Both the position numbers and the translations under genes were made by a program. DNA of 64,000 nt, taken from contig NZ_QOZG01000002.1 of assembly GCF_003335045.1 (NCBI RefSeq), positions 248,001 to 312,000 of the forward strand, in the 5' to 3' direction. Of this stretch, positions 27,740 through 37,499 are shown in pieces. Numbering within the stretch: position 1 is the first letter of the stretch; every line of letters starts with the position of its first letter. This stretch comes from Paramesorhizobium salinisoli (lineage in GTDB: Bacteria; Pseudomonadota; Alphaproteobacteria; Rhizobiales; Rhizobiaceae). A model generated the notes under the pieces. The model searched no databases and had not been told where the DNA came from. It saw nothing but the letters and a program-made list of their open reading frames with translations.

Positions 27740-28726
27740 ATGGCCGTCGAGAAAACGGGTATTCTCAACAAACCGAAGCTGGTCACCGTCTTCGGCGGTT
27801 CGGGCTTCGTCGGCCGCCATGTGGTGGCGGCGCTGGCGCAGCGCGGATACCGGGTACGCGTCGCCGTGCGCCGGCCGACGCTCGCCCCCTATCTCCAGCC
27901 GCTCGGCAATATGGGCCAGATCCAGGCCGTACAGGCAAATTTGCGCTACCGCTGGTCGATCGACCGCGCAGTCGCGGGCGCCGATCACGTGATCAACCTG
28001 GTCGGCATCCTCGCCCAAGGCGGAAGCCAGCGTTTCGACGCGGTGCAGGCCGCCGGCGCGCGCGCAGTCGCGGAAGCAGCACGAGCGGCGGGCATTCCCC
28101 TCACCCACATGTCGGCCATCGGCGCAGATCCGCATTCGGCTTCCGCCTATGCCCGCACCAAGGCGGAGGGCGAAAAGGCCGTGCACGAGACGCTGCCGGA
28201 AGCCGTCATCATACGCCCGTCGATCATCTTCGGGCCCGAGGACGGCTTTTTCAACAAATTCGCCAACATGGCGCGCTTCTCGCCATTCCTGCCGCTGATC
28301 GGCGGCGGCGAGACCAAATTCCAGCCGGTCTATGTCGGCGACGTGGCGGAAACCATCGCGCGCTCGGTGGACGGCACGCTCGAACGCGGCAAGACCTATG
28401 AGATCGGCGGCCCAGAAGTGATGAGCTTCCGCCGCTGCATGGAGGAGATGCTCGAGGTGGTCGACCGCAAGCGCGTGTTTATCCCGATCCCCTGGTCGGT
28501 GGCGCGGCTTATCGGCTCGGTCGCGGGGCTTCTGCCGAAGCCGGTCATCACCAGCGATCAGGTGACGCAATTGCAGCACGACAACGTGGTTTCGGATAAG
28601 GCTGCGAGCGAAGGCCGTACGCTCGAAGGCATTGGCATCCGCCCAACGGGGACCGATGCCATACTGCCTTCCTATCTCTGGCGTTTCCGCGAACAGGGGC
28701 AGTTCACGAAGAAGGGCATGGCCTGA
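27740..28726 (+). CDS. NAD(P)-binding Rossmann protein, complex I NDUFA9-like
   Basis: A 328-residue extended short-chain dehydrogenase. The dinucleotide loop is VFGGSGFVGRHVV (residues 18-30). The SDR-like catalytic tyrosine region is SASAYARTKAEGEKAV, and IRPSIIFGPEDGFFNKFANM is characteristic of the NDUFA9/39-kDa-like group. In alphaproteobacteria such proteins are peripheral to complex I or act on quinone or lipid metabolism; activity is not established. AGGAG precedes the ATG at 27740. A strong terminator follows. Confidence 0.85.
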   Translation: MAVEKTGILNKPKLVTVFGGSGFVGRHVVAALAQRGYRVRVAVRRPTLAPYLQPLGNMGQIQAVQANLRYRWSIDRAVAGADHVINLVGILAQGGSQRFDAVQAAGARAVAEAARAAGIPLTHMSAIGADPHSASAYARTKAEGEKAVHETLPEAVIIRPSIIFGPEDGFFNKFANMARFSPFLPLIGGGETKFQPVYVGDVAETIARSVDGTLERGKTYEIGGPEVMSFRRCMEEMLEVVDRKRVFIPIPWSVARLIGSVAGLLPKPVITSDQVTQLQHDNVVSDKAASEGRTLEGIGIRPTGTDAILPSYLWRFREQGQFTKKGMA

Positions 28727-28751
28727 ACGCAGGTCCGGAAGATCAACGAAT

Positions 28752-28775
28752 AAAGGGGCCTCACGGCCCCTTTTT
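28752..28775. terminator. Rho-independent terminator between NDUFA9-like gene and uppP
   Basis: A 9-bp stem AAAGGGGCC, TCAC loop, GGCCCCTTT, followed by TT (T run of five in all). It ends the plus-strand gene 26 bases upstream and, with AAA on its left side, can also serve convergent uppP. Confidence 0.9.
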
Positions 28776-28781
28776 ATTGTT

Positions 28782-29588
28782 TCACCCCCAGATGAGGAGC
28801 GCCGCCATGCCGGCCGCGCCGACGATCAGCCGCCACCAGGCGAAAAGCGCGAAGCCGTGGCGCGCGACGTAATCGAGGAGATAGCGCACGACAAAGACGC
28901 CGGCGAGAAAGGCCATGATGAAGCCCACGAAGATGATCGTCGCGTCATCGAAGCTCAATATGTCGCGGTTCTTGTAGAGATCGTAGGCGAAGGCGCCGGC
29001 CATGGTGGGCATGGCGAGGAAGAAAGAAAATTCCGCCGCCGAGCGCTTGTCGGTGCCCATCAAAAGCGCGCCGACGATGGTTGCGCCCGAGCGCGACGTG
29101 CCGGGGATCATCGCAAGGCACTGGAAGAAGCCGATCTTCAGGCAGAGCGACAGCGGATAGTCCATCACGTCGTGATAGCGCGGCTTGAGATCGAGGCGGT
29201 CGACATAGAGAAGGACGAAGCCGCCGAGGATCAGCATGATGCAGACAAGCATCGGCGTCTCGAACAGCACCGTCTTGATGAAATTATGCGCGAAGGCGCC
29301 GATGACGGCGGCGGGCAGGAAGGCGAGCAGGATGCCGAAGACGAAGCGCCTGGTGCGCGGATCGTGCGGCAGGCTGACCAGCATCTTCCACAGGCGGCCG
29401 AAATAGACGCTGAGGATGGCGAGAATAGCGCCGAGCTGGATCAACACCTCGAAGGTCTTTCCCGTCGAATGAAACCCGAGGAAATGGCCCGCCAGCAGCA
29501 GATGTCCCGTCGAGGAAACGGGGATGAATTCGGTCAAGCCTTCGAGCAGGCCCAGGATCAGGGCATCGAAGAGGGTCTTTATATCCAT
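28782..29588 (-). CDS. uppP: Undecaprenyl-diphosphate phosphatase
   Basis: A 268-residue BacA/UppP membrane phosphatase that regenerates undecaprenyl phosphate for peptidoglycan and other surface polymers. The two signature regions are [17 protein letters not shown] (near residues 12-28) and [10 protein letters not shown] (near 170), both lining the active site. About eight transmembrane segments. I choose the ATG at 29588 ([13 protein letters not shown]), the usual family start; the in-frame extension upstream reads through a tandem repeat and is not protein-like. Loss or overexpression affects bacitracin sensitivity in other species. Confidence 0.97.
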   Translation of the reverse strand: MDIKTLFDALILGLLEGLTEFIPVSSTGHLLLAGHFLGFHSTGKTFEVLIQLGAILAILSVYFGRLWKMLVSLPHDPRTRRFVFGILLAFLPAAVIGAFAHNFIKTVLFETPMLVCIMLILGGFVLLYVDRLDLKPRYHDVMDYPLSLCLKIGFFQCLAMIPGTSRSGATIVGALLMGTDKRSAAEFSFFLAMPTMAGAFAYDLYKNRDILSFDDATIIFVGFIMAFLAGVFVVRYLLDYVARHGFALFAWWRLIVGAAGMAALLIWG

Positions 29589-29610
29589 GCAGGGAAACTT
29601 TCGCTGACAA

Positions 29611-29646
29611 GGGTTGTTAATGGGGTTGCCAATGGGGTGGCTTGGG
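29611..29646. repeat. Three imperfect 12-base tandem repeats upstream of uppP
   Basis: GGGTTGTTAATG, GGGTTGCCAATG and GGGTGGCTTGGG run head to tail in the uppP leader, about 23-58 bases before its ATG. The first two differ at two positions. Small size makes a chance origin possible. Confidence 0.5.
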
Positions 29647-29884
29647 ATTGCCATTGGAATGTGGCAGAACAGGACCATCAGGGATCGCTTGTTTCACGCG
29701 CCCGTTACCCCTATAGGTTTGGCCAACAGGGACTGGCCGGGAATCAGACAGCGGAAGAAATACGCCGCCGACCGATGAAATGCCAGCCCGGCTTGAATAC
29801 CGGAGCATGAGAACCGCGGAAAGACCGCGATCCTGCTCCAGGTTTGTGTAACGCTCCAGCTCGAAAGACCCATCGCGCTCGACC

Positions 29885-30577
29885 ATGCTGACGCTTTTTC
29901 ATCATCCCATGTCCAGCGGCTCGCGCTATGCGCGGCTGATCCTCAACGAATACGGCGTCGATGCCGAACTGATCGATGAAAAACCATGGGCACGGCGCAA
30001 GGAATTCCTGGCGCTCAATCCGGCCGGCACGCTGCCGGTGCTGCTCGCGGAGAATGACGTGCCTGTCGTCGGGCCGACGGTGATCGCCGAATATCTCGAC
30101 GAGACGCGCGGCGCGCTGAAGCGCAGCCGCCGGCTCCTGCCGGAAAGCCCGATCGAGCGCGCCGAAGTGCGCCGCCTGGTCGACTGGTTCCTTGGCAAAC
30201 TCGACAATGAGGTGACGCGGCATATCGCGCGCGAACGCGTTTTCAAGCTGCAGATGGCGGCGGAATCGGGCGGCAGTTCGCCGGATTCGACGGCAATCCG
30301 CGCCGCGCGCGCCAATATCCGCCAGCATATGAAATATCTCGATTATCTCGCGGCGACGCGCGACTGGCTGGCGGGCACACAGCCCAGCTATGCCGACATG
30401 GCGGCGGCGGCAGCCATATCCATTCTCGATTATCTCGGCGAGATCGAATGGCCAGATCACCCGGCGGCGCGCGACTGGTACACGCGCATGAAATCGCGCC
30501 CGTCCTTCCGCCCGCTCCTCACGGACCGCATACGCGGGCTCTCCCCGGTCGCACATTATGGCGACCTCGATTTCTGA
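29885..30577 (+). CDS. Glutathione S-transferase family protein
   Basis: A 230-residue GST with an N-terminal thioredoxin-like domain ([20 protein letters not shown]; the Ser/Tyr that would contact glutathione lies in SSGSRY). The cis-proline/glutathione loop is AGTLPVLL...[11 protein letters not shown]. An all-helical C-terminal domain with [20 protein letters not shown], the conserved N-capping Asp region, follows. Substrate unknown. Its last 20 bases overlap queG, so the two are probably co-translated, together with the epimerase-like gene downstream. Confidence 0.88.
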   Translation: MLTLFHHPMSSGSRYARLILNEYGVDAELIDEKPWARRKEFLALNPAGTLPVLLAENDVPVVGPTVIAEYLDETRGALKRSRRLLPESPIERAEVRRLVDWFLGKLDNEVTRHIARERVFKLQMAAESGGSSPDSTAIRAARANIRQHMKYLDYLAATRDWLAGTQPSYADMAAAAAISILDYLGEIEWPDHPAARDWYTRMKSRPSFRPLLTDRIRGLSPVAHYGDLDF

Positions 30578-31712
30578 AGCCCAGGCGGCAAGGCTGAAGC
30601 GCTTCCTCGCCGAGGAGGCGAAAGCCGAAGGCTTCGACATCATGGCCGTCACCACGCCGGATGCCATTCCGCAAGCCGGCGCGCGGCTTCGGCAATATCT
30701 GGCCAGCGGCCATCACGGAACCATGCAATGGCTGGAGGAAACCCTGGAGCGGCGCGCCGACCCGCGCGTGCTGTGGCCGGAGGTGCGCTCCGTCATCATG
30801 CTGGCAATGAACTACGGGCCGGAAAGCGACCCGCTGCCGGTGCTCGCACGCAGGGATCGCGCCGCCATTTCCGTCTATGCGCAGAACCGCGACTATCACG
30901 ACATCATCAAGGGCAAGCTGAAGCAGATCGCCAGCCGCTTTGCCGCGCGGGCGGGGAGCGATGTCAAGGTCTTCGTCGATACCGCGCCCGTCATGGAAAA
31001 GCCGCTGGCCGAAGCCGCGGGAATAGGCTGGCAGGGCAAGCACACCAATCTGGTGAGCCGCAGCCATGGCTCGTGGCTGTTTCTCGGCTCGATCTTCACC
31101 ACCGCTGAAATCGCGCCCGACAGGCCGGAAACGGACCATTGCGGCTCCTGCCGGGCATGTCTCGACATCTGCCCGACCAGCGCCTTTCCCGCGCCATACC
31201 AGCTCGATGCGCGACGCTGCATCTCCTATCTCACCATCGAGCACAAGGGGCCGATCGCGCCGGAATTCCGCAAGGCGATGGGCAATCGCATCTATGGCTG
31301 CGACGACTGCCTTGCAGTCTGCCCTTGGAACAAGTTTGCCGAAGCAGCGCATGAAACCAAGCTCAAGGCACGCGACGACCTGAAGGCGCCTCGGCTAGAG
31401 ACGCTTCTTGCATTGGACGACACGGCTTTCCGCGCGCTCTTTTCCGGCTCGCCGGTGAAAAGGATCGGGCGCGACCGGTTCCTGCGCAATGTGTTGATCG
31501 CCGCCGGCAATTCCGGCGATGCCGGCTTGCTCCCACATGTAGAGCGGCTCCTGGGCGATCCCTCACCGGTGGTGCGCGGCGCCGCCATCTGGGCGCTCAG
31601 CCAATTATCCGAGCCGCGAATTTTCGGAGAATGGCGCAAAAAACTGACGGCTTCAGAAAGGGATGTTACGGTTATTGACGAATGGCGGATGGCCGATTGC
31701 ATAATTTCTTAA
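30558..31712 (+). CDS. queG: Epoxyqueuosine reductase
   Basis: A 384-residue cobalamin- and iron-sulfur-dependent enzyme making queuosine from epoxyqueuosine in tRNA. Two 4Fe-4S clusters are seen in [17 protein letters not shown] and [13 protein letters not shown] (near residues 195-265), after the cobalamin-binding reductase domain. A HEAT-like tail ([24 protein letters not shown]) follows. It overlaps the GST gene by 20 bases. The final codons (DCIIS and the stop) lie inside a sequence matching a palindromic intergenic repeat, so the C-terminus may have been reshaped by that element. Confidence 0.97.
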   Translation: MATSISEAQAARLKRFLAEEAKAEGFDIMAVTTPDAIPQAGARLRQYLASGHHGTMQWLEETLERRADPRVLWPEVRSVIMLAMNYGPESDPLPVLARRDRAAISVYAQNRDYHDIIKGKLKQIASRFAARAGSDVKVFVDTAPVMEKPLAEAAGIGWQGKHTNLVSRSHGSWLFLGSIFTTAEIAPDRPETDHCGSCRACLDICPTSAFPAPYQLDARRCISYLTIEHKGPIAPEFRKAMGNRIYGCDDCLAVCPWNKFAEAAHETKLKARDDLKAPRLETLLALDDTAFRALFSGSPVKRIGRDRFLRNVLIAAGNSGDAGLLPHVERLLGDPSPVVRGAAIWALSQLSEPRIFGEWRKKLTASERDVTVIDEWRMADCIIS

Positions 31713-31722
31713 ACCGGGATCG
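31697..31722 (+). repeat. Half-copy of palindromic repeat family 2 at the end of queG
   Basis: TTGCATAATTTCTTAAACCG (31697-31716) and following GGATCG match the left arm of the palindrome at 60524-60567 (CTGCATAATTTCTTGAATCG). The opposite arm is missing here; downstream GCGCGCTCTAAC (31741-31752) resembles the conserved tail of the family. The queG stop codon falls inside it. Confidence 0.55.
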
Positions 31723-31778
31723 TGGGCCCAATGGGACGCAGCGCGCTCTAACAGAAAAAATGGGGGAAGAGGGGTAGA

Positions 31779-32651
31779 ATGCATATATTCATCTTCGGCG
31801 CGGGCTATAGCGGACAAGCTTTCGCACGCGAAATGGGCGAGACAGCCGAGGGGATCGCCGGCACGACGCGGACCGCGGACAATTTCACCGCTCTCCAGCG
31901 GGCGGGTATCGCGCCCTTCCTCTTCGATGGCACGTCGGCTCCCGCCGAGATTGTCGAAGAACTGAGCCGCACTACGCATCTCGTCGTTTCCATCTCACCC
32001 GCCAAGACGGGCGATCCGGTTCTGCTGCATTTCGGCAACCTGCTGCGGGACGCGGCCCCGGCGCTCGAATGGATCGGCTATCTCTCGACCGTCGGCGTCT
32101 ATGGCGACCATGGCGGCGAATGGGTGAGCGAGGACACGCCGCCCAGGCCGGTTTCGGCGCGCTCCATCGAACGCCTTGCGGCAGAACGAAGCTGGCAGGA
32201 ACTCGCCAGCGCCCATAGCGTGCCGCTGGCGATCCTGCGGCTTTCCGGCATTTACGGGCCGGGACGCAATGCTTTCATCAATCTTGAGAACGGCACGGCG
32301 CGGCGGCTCATCAAGCCGGGGCAGATGTTCAACCGTATCCATGTCGACGACATCGCGGGAAGCCTGGCGCTTCTCGCCTCGCGCAGCGCCGAAGGCATCT
32401 ACAACATCACCGACGACGAGCCCGCGCCACCGCAGGATGTGGTGACCTGCGCGGCGGAGATGATGGGCGTCGAGCCGCCGCCGGAAGTGACGTTCGAGAC
32501 GGCTGAGCTTTCGCCGATGGCTCGCTCCTTCTACAGCGAGAACAAGCGGGTTTCGAACGCCGCGATCAAGAAGCTCGGCTATCGCTTCCGCCATCCGGGC
32601 TACCGGCAGGGCCTGACCTCGCTGTGGCGGGAGGGCAACTGGAAAGGCTGA
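31779..32651 (+). CDS. NAD-dependent epimerase/dehydratase family protein (YeeZ-like)
   Basis: A 290-residue atypical short-chain dehydrogenase starting MHIFIFGAGYSGQAFAREMG, the dinucleotide-binding loop. The YeeZ-type segment WIGYLSTVGVYGDHGGEWVSEDTPP (near residues 92-117) and LRLSGIYGPGRNAF are present. The classical YxxxK dyad is not obvious, as in YeeZ, so enzyme activity is uncertain. It follows queG by 66 bases in the GST-queG-epimerase block. Confidence 0.85.
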   Translation: MHIFIFGAGYSGQAFAREMGETAEGIAGTTRTADNFTALQRAGIAPFLFDGTSAPAEIVEELSRTTHLVVSISPAKTGDPVLLHFGNLLRDAAPALEWIGYLSTVGVYGDHGGEWVSEDTPPRPVSARSIERLAAERSWQELASAHSVPLAILRLSGIYGPGRNAFINLENGTARRLIKPGQMFNRIHVDDIAGSLALLASRSAEGIYNITDDEPAPPQDVVTCAAEMMGVEPPPEVTFETAELSPMARSFYSENKRVSNAAIKKLGYRFRHPGYRQGLTSLWREGNWKG

Positions 32652-32805
32652 TATCATAGCTTTGCCACGGTTCAACCGGTGCGAAGCATTGCCGCAAGAG
32701 CTCCGCGCCATCATAATGCCATCAAAATTGCGACAGATTCGCGCCGTTCTTTTCAATACCAGCAATTTTCGGGGTCATATTCGCGACCAAACGGGGAAAT
32801 CGCCG

Positions 32806-33888
32806 ATGTCTGCAAAACTCCTCACCCGCATCGGGTTTGCCGCCCTTCTCTCGGCGGGAACGGCGTTGGAGATGATCGACGGAAGCGATGCTCTCGCCGC
32901 CGACCAGCCGGCGAAGCAAGCATTCGGCAGCCAGAAGCTACCGGCCGTGGCCCCGCCGCAATCGGTCGGGTTCTATTCCAAGGGCTGCCTTGCCGGCGGC
33001 GTGGCCATTCCCGTGGACGGGCCGACCTGGCAGGTAATGCGCCTGTCGCGCAACCGGCGCTGGGGCCATCCACGCATGATCGCGCTCCTCGAAAAGCTGT
33101 CTCGCGAAGCGGCGCAGGACGGCTGGCCCGGCCTGCTCGTCGGCGACATCTCGCAGCCGCGCGGCGGGCCGATGCTGACGGGTCATGCTTCGCACCAGGT
33201 CGGCCTGGATGCCGATATCTGGCTGACGCCCATGCCGAAGCGGCGGTTCACCGACGAGGAACGCGAGAAAGTCAGCGCGGTCTCGATGCTGAAAGGTGAT
33301 TCGCTCTATGTCGATCCCAATATCTGGACGCCTTCCCGCGCAGCGCTCCTGAAACGGGCGGCGGGCTATCCGGAAGTAGAGCGCATCTTCGTCCACCCCG
33401 GCATCAAGAAGAAACTCTGCGATACCGTCACCGGCGATCGCAGCTGGATGGCAAAAATTCGTCCTTATTGGGGACATCACTATCATTTCCACATCCGCAT
33501 GTCGTGTCAGCCCGGCTCGCCCGGCTGCAAGCCCCAGGAGCCTATCGACAGGAATGATGACGGCTGCGGCAAGCCTCTCGCCTGGTGGTTCACCGACGAG
33601 CCGTGGAAGCCGGCCAAGCCCTCCACCCCGCCAAAGCCCGTGAAACCAAGAAAGCCGATGATGCTGTCGGATCTGCCCCCGACCTGCGCGCGCATATTGG
33701 ACGAACCGGGACCCGCTTCCATCGCGGATGTGACGTTTGGTCTCGGCACGGTCGGCAACGCGGTAGCCACGACCCCGAATGCAGCTCCGGAGGCGCTTCC
33801 GGCTTCACAGGCGGTCCCGGCGGCGGCTTTTGCCCCACCGGCGCCTGCCCCGAGCGTTCCGTTGCCGGTTCCCCGGCCGCGGAACTGA
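32806..33888 (+). CDS. mepA: Penicillin-insensitive murein endopeptidase MepA
   Basis: A 360-residue LAS-type zinc peptidase cleaving D-Ala-DAP crosslinks in peptidoglycan. Signal peptide about residues 1-32 (ending ALA-AD). Zinc and catalytic ligands match E. coli MepA: GHASHQVGLDAD (His127, His130, Asp137) and WGHHYHFHIRM (His224, His227, His229). Four cysteines suggest disulfides. The C-terminal 110 residues form a Pro/Lys-rich then Pro/Ala-rich tail (KPAKPSTPPKPVKPRKP...), longer than in enterobacterial MepA and perhaps wall-binding. Start at ATG 32806, where the signal peptide begins. Confidence 0.94.
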   Translation: MSAKLLTRIGFAALLSAGTALEMIDGSDALAADQPAKQAFGSQKLPAVAPPQSVGFYSKGCLAGGVAIPVDGPTWQVMRLSRNRRWGHPRMIALLEKLSREAAQDGWPGLLVGDISQPRGGPMLTGHASHQVGLDADIWLTPMPKRRFTDEEREKVSAVSMLKGDSLYVDPNIWTPSRAALLKRAAGYPEVERIFVHPGIKKKLCDTVTGDRSWMAKIRPYWGHHYHFHIRMSCQPGSPGCKPQEPIDRNDDGCGKPLAWWFTDEPWKPAKPSTPPKPVKPRKPMMLSDLPPTCARILDEPGPASIADVTFGLGTVGNAVATTPNAAPEALPASQAVPAAAFAPPAPAPSVPLPVPRPRN

Positions 33889-33925
33889 CTGTAAAATTGG
33901 ATGCACAGGCAGCGTGCTCAAGGGC

Positions 33926-33946
33926 AAAGGGGCGATCAGCCCTTTT
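33926..33946 (+). terminator. Candidate terminator after mepA
   Basis: AAAGGGGC-GATCA-GCCCTTTT forms an 8-bp stem with one G-T pair, followed directly by CAAAAGGGG rather than a long T run. It lies 38 bases after the mepA stop and before mgsA. Of moderate quality only. Confidence 0.45.
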
Positions 33947-34010
33947 CAAAAGGGGATGGTTTCGCTATAGGCTTCAATCGATTTAGCCCTGTTCCGGATA
34001 TGGATTTCTC

Positions 34011-34397
34011 GTGTCGAAGCCATTACGCCTAGCGTTGATCGCGCATGACCAGAAGAAGGACGACATGGTCGCCTTCGTCCGCGCCCATGAAAGCCGGCTC
34101 GTGGGATGGGAGATCGTTTCCACCGGGACGACCGGTGGGCTCGTGCAGGATGCCTGTCCGTCTCTCATAGTGAAGCGGGTCAAAAGCGGACCGCTCGGCG
34201 GCGACCAGCAGATCGGCGCGATGATCGCCGAGGGCGAGGTCCAGGCGATGATCTTCTTCATCGATCCGCTGTCACCCATGCCGCACGATGTAGACGTCAA
34301 GGCGCTGACGCGGCTCGGCAGCGTCTACGACATACCGATGGCGCTGAACCGCGCCACGGCGGAAATGCTGGTGGAGAAGCTGACAGGTACGAAATAG
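34011..34397 (+). CDS. mgsA: Methylglyoxal synthase
   Basis: A 128-residue enzyme turning dihydroxyacetone phosphate into methylglyoxal and phosphate. Substrate and catalytic residues are visible: [15 protein letters not shown] (His, Asp, Lys) near residue 10, STGTTGG near residue 36, [14 protein letters not shown] and [14 protein letters not shown] with the catalytic Asp. It begins with GTG. glk lies 70 bases downstream, placing methylglyoxal production and glucose phosphorylation side by side; both act at the control of upper glycolytic flux. Confidence 0.95.
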   Translation: MSKPLRLALIAHDQKKDDMVAFVRAHESRLVGWEIVSTGTTGGLVQDACPSLIVKRVKSGPLGGDQQIGAMIAEGEVQAMIFFIDPLSPMPHDVDVKALTRLGSVYDIPMALNRATAEMLVEKLTGTK

Positions 34398-34467
34398 ACC
34401 AAGCGCAACAAGACCCGGGGCGAGGCAACATCCGGCAAAAGCAAAATGGCCGAAGCGAAACGGAAAA

Positions 34468-35505
34468 ATGACAATGATCTCGAGCATCGATACCGACAGC
34501 ATCCTGCGTTTCCCGGTCCTCGTCGGTGACATTGGCGGCACCAATGCGCGGTTCGCCATCCTCGTCGATTCCTATGCCGAGCCGAAACAATTCCCGATCC
34601 TTCAGACGGCGGATTTCGCCACCATCGATGAAGCGATCCAGAGCGCCGTGCTCGATCATACCTCGATCCAGCCGCGCTCGGCGGTGCTGGCCATTGCCGG
34701 GCCGGTGGACGGCGACGAGATCGACTTGACCAACTGCCCGTGGGTGGTGAAGCCCAAGCAGATGATGCAGACGCTGGGTCTCGAAGACATCACCGTCCTC
34801 AATGATTTCGAGGCGCAGGCGCTGGCCGTCGCCTCGCTTGAGAGCGAATATCTGGAAAAGATCGGCGGCGGCACGGGCGAGCCGAACGGCAGTCGCGTCG
34901 TGCTCGGCCCCGGCACGGGCCTCGGCGTGGCGGGTCTGATTCGTACCCGCCAGACCTGGGTGCCGGTTCCCGGCGAGGGCGGCCATGTCGATTTCGGCCC
35001 GCGGACGACACGCGATTTCGAGATCTTCCCGCATATCGAGCGCATCAACGGGCGCATCTCCGCCGAACAGCTTCTGTGCGGACGGGGCTTGCAGAACATC
35101 TACCGCGCCGTGTGCACGGCAAACGGCGTTACGCCTGATCTCCTATCGCCCGCCGAAATCACCGGCGCGGCACTCGACGGCTCGTCCAAGGAGGCCAGCG
35201 AGACGCTGCAGCTCTTCGTCGTCTATCTCGGGCGGCTCGCGGGCGATTTCGCCCTTACCTTCATCGCGCATGGAGGGATCTATCTGGCCGGCGGCATCGT
35301 CCAGCGCATCATACCGGCGCTGAAGGACGCATCGTTCCGCGCGGCCTTCGAGGACAAGGCGCCGCACGAGGACATCATGAAGACCATCCCGATCTATGTC
35401 ATCACCCATCCGTTGGCGGCGCTGAGCGGGCTTTCGGCCTATGCCCGCACGCCATCGCGCTTCGGCGTGCCGACCGAGGGACGGCGCTGGCGCAAGGGCG
35501 CGTGA
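34468..35505 (+). CDS. glk: Glucokinase
   Basis: A 345-residue ATP-dependent glucokinase of the proteobacterial (E. coli Glk) type. Phosphate loop [13 protein letters not shown] (residues 18-30), glucose-binding [10 protein letters not shown] with the catalytic Asp, [22 protein letters not shown] with glucose-contacting Glu/His, and [11 protein letters not shown] near the C-terminus. ATG at 34468. Closely follows mgsA on the same strand and precedes the ABC exporter gene by 125 bases. Confidence 0.96.
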   Translation: MTMISSIDTDSILRFPVLVGDIGGTNARFAILVDSYAEPKQFPILQTADFATIDEAIQSAVLDHTSIQPRSAVLAIAGPVDGDEIDLTNCPWVVKPKQMMQTLGLEDITVLNDFEAQALAVASLESEYLEKIGGGTGEPNGSRVVLGPGTGLGVAGLIRTRQTWVPVPGEGGHVDFGPRTTRDFEIFPHIERINGRISAEQLLCGRGLQNIYRAVCTANGVTPDLLSPAEITGAALDGSSKEASETLQLFVVYLGRLAGDFALTFIAHGGIYLAGGIVQRIIPALKDASFRAAFEDKAPHEDIMKTIPIYVITHPLAALSGLSAYARTPSRFGVPTEGRRWRKGA

Positions 35506-35630
35506 GCGAAGCGACCGGATTTTCCGGCAGGCATAGGCAAAACGGCGCAATGGGGCTATAGGGGCGGTCGGGAACGCGAGACGTTTACCGTCGAAGCCAA
35601 TATCGGCCAATATTCGGGACTATCCTGACC

Positions 35631-37499
35631 GTGAGCAGAGCCAAGAAGAAGATCGATCCCGCGGAGGCGACAGGCGTCATCCGGCGCATGATGTTAGAGA
35701 ATGCCCGGGAATATAAGAAGAGCTATATCGTAGCGATCGTGGCGTTGCTGATTGTCGGCGCGTCGAATGCCGCGCTTGCCTATCTTATGAAGCCGATGAT
35801 CGATAAGATCTTCTACGAACAACAGCTCGGCCTGATATGGGTCATCTGCGGCGCCATCATGGGCGTTTTCATCTTGCGCGGGCTCTCCAGCTATGTGCAA
35901 GCAGTCGAACTGGCTAAAATCGGCAACAATCTGGTGGCGCGCTACCAAAAGCGCATCTTCGACCATCTGATGAAGCTGGGGCTCGATTTCTACAACGACA
36001 TGCGCTCCGGCCACCTCGCGGCCCAGATCAATCAGAATGTTTTTGGCATTCGCGACCTTCTCAACATGACGATCACCTCGATAGCCCGCGACGCGATCTC
36101 GCTGGTCGCCCTTGTCGCGACGATGATCTACATGGACCCGATTCTATCAGCCGCGATCTTCCTAATCGGGCCGCCGCTCATTCTGGCGGTTGCCTATATT
36201 TCGCGCCGCATCCGCACGGTGACGCGTGAAGTCGTGCATCTCAATTCCCATCTTCTGGGCGCAATGCAGGAATCCGTGCAAGGCGTCGCCATCGTCAAGG
36301 CTTTCACCATGGAGGACCAGCTGCGCGCCAAGATTGGCAGGCTGATCGATCAGGCCGAAGGCCGCAGCAACAAGATCGCCAAGGTTTCCGAGCGCATAAC
36401 GCCCCTCTCCGAAATTCTCGCCGGCTTCGCTGTTGCGGGTGTTCTCGCCTATGGCGGCTATCGCGCCATCTTGAACCAGCAGCCGCCCGGCGCGATGTTT
36501 GCCTTCATCACCGCGCTGCTGCTCGCCTACGATCCCGCCCGCCGCCTTGCGCGCCTGCAGGTCGGGCTGGAGCGCGCGCTGGTCAACGCCCGCATGATCT
36601 ATGAGATCCTCGATACCGAGCCGAAGCAGAGCGATGTGCCGGGCGCGGTACCAATCCATATCGAAAAGGGCGAGATCCGCTTCGAGGACGTCTATTTCTC
36701 CTATTCGGATGTGGCGCCCGTCCTGCATGGTGTCAGCTTCGTCGCCGCACCGGGCAAGACGACGGCGATCATCGGCGCTTCCGGCGCCGGCAAATCGACG
36801 CTGATCGCGCTGGTGCAGCGCTTCTACGATATCGAGAAAGGGCGCATCCTCATCGACGGGCAGGATATCGCCGGGGTGACCAACCAGTCGCTGCGCCATT
36901 CCATCGCCTATGTCTCGCAGCAGCCCTATCTCTTCGAGGGGAGTATCGCCGACAACATCCGCTATGGGCGGCCCGACGCGACGATGGAGGAGATCATCGC
37001 CGCGGCGAAGCTCGCCCATGCGCATGATTTCATCCTGCAGCAGCCGCAGGGATACGATACGCCGGTCGGCGAGAACGGCGTGACGCTTTCCGGCGGACAG
37101 CGCCAGCGCCTCTCGATTGCCCGCGCCATCGTGCGCAACGCGCCGATCCTGCTGCTCGACGAGGCGACGTCGGCGCTCGACAATGAATCGGAAAAGCGCG
37201 TGCAGCAGGCGCTCGACGGCATCATGCAGGGCCGCACCACCATCGTCATCGCCCATCGCCTGTCGACCATCGTCAATGCCGACCATATCGTCGTGATGGA
37301 GGCCGGGCGCGTCGTCGAGGAAGGCCGCCATGAAACGCTGATGGCCGATCCCCACAGCATTTATGCCCGCTTCCACAAGTTGCAGGGCGGCGCGGACTGG
37401 CAGGTGCTGGACGATATGGGCGAAACAGGCGAAAAGGTTCCGGAAGTCCGGAAGACAGCGACGAAACGGGTGCGTGGAAAAGCGGGAAGCAAGGCATGA
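35631..37499 (+). CDS. MsbA-type ABC exporter, fused membrane and ATPase domains
   Basis: A 622-residue half-transporter of the lipid-A flippase/multidrug group. An N-terminal six-helix exporter domain (about residues 20-330, with [13 protein letters not shown] and [14 protein letters not shown]) is followed by an ATPase with Walker [11 protein letters not shown]-loop YVSQQPYLF, signature [10 protein letters not shown], Walker [12 protein letters not shown] and switch His in VIAHRLST. The C-terminal 35 residues are basic and disordered. It starts with GTG. It overlaps dapB by four bases (ATGA), a position suggesting a role linked to envelope synthesis; lipid A-core transport is a reasonable inference but a drug exporter is possible. 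Confidence 0.92.
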   Translation: MSRAKKKIDPAEATGVIRRMMLENAREYKKSYIVAIVALLIVGASNAALAYLMKPMIDKIFYEQQLGLIWVICGAIMGVFILRGLSSYVQAVELAKIGNNLVARYQKRIFDHLMKLGLDFYNDMRSGHLAAQINQNVFGIRDLLNMTITSIARDAISLVALVATMIYMDPILSAAIFLIGPPLILAVAYISRRIRTVTREVVHLNSHLLGAMQESVQGVAIVKAFTMEDQLRAKIGRLIDQAEGRSNKIAKVSERITPLSEILAGFAVAGVLAYGGYRAILNQQPPGAMFAFITALLLAYDPARRLARLQVGLERALVNARMIYEILDTEPKQSDVPGAVPIHIEKGEIRFEDVYFSYSDVAPVLHGVSFVAAPGKTTAIIGASGAGKSTLIALVQRFYDIEKGRILIDGQDIAGVTNQSLRHSIAYVSQQPYLFEGSIADNIRYGRPDATMEEIIAAAKLAHAHDFILQQPQGYDTPVGENGVTLSGGQRQRLSIARAIVRNAPILLLDEATSALDNESEKRVQQALDGIMQGRTTIVIAHRLSTIVNADHIVVMEAGRVVEEGRHETLMADPHSIYARFHKLQGGADWQVLDDMGETGEKVPEVRKTATKRVRGKAGSKA

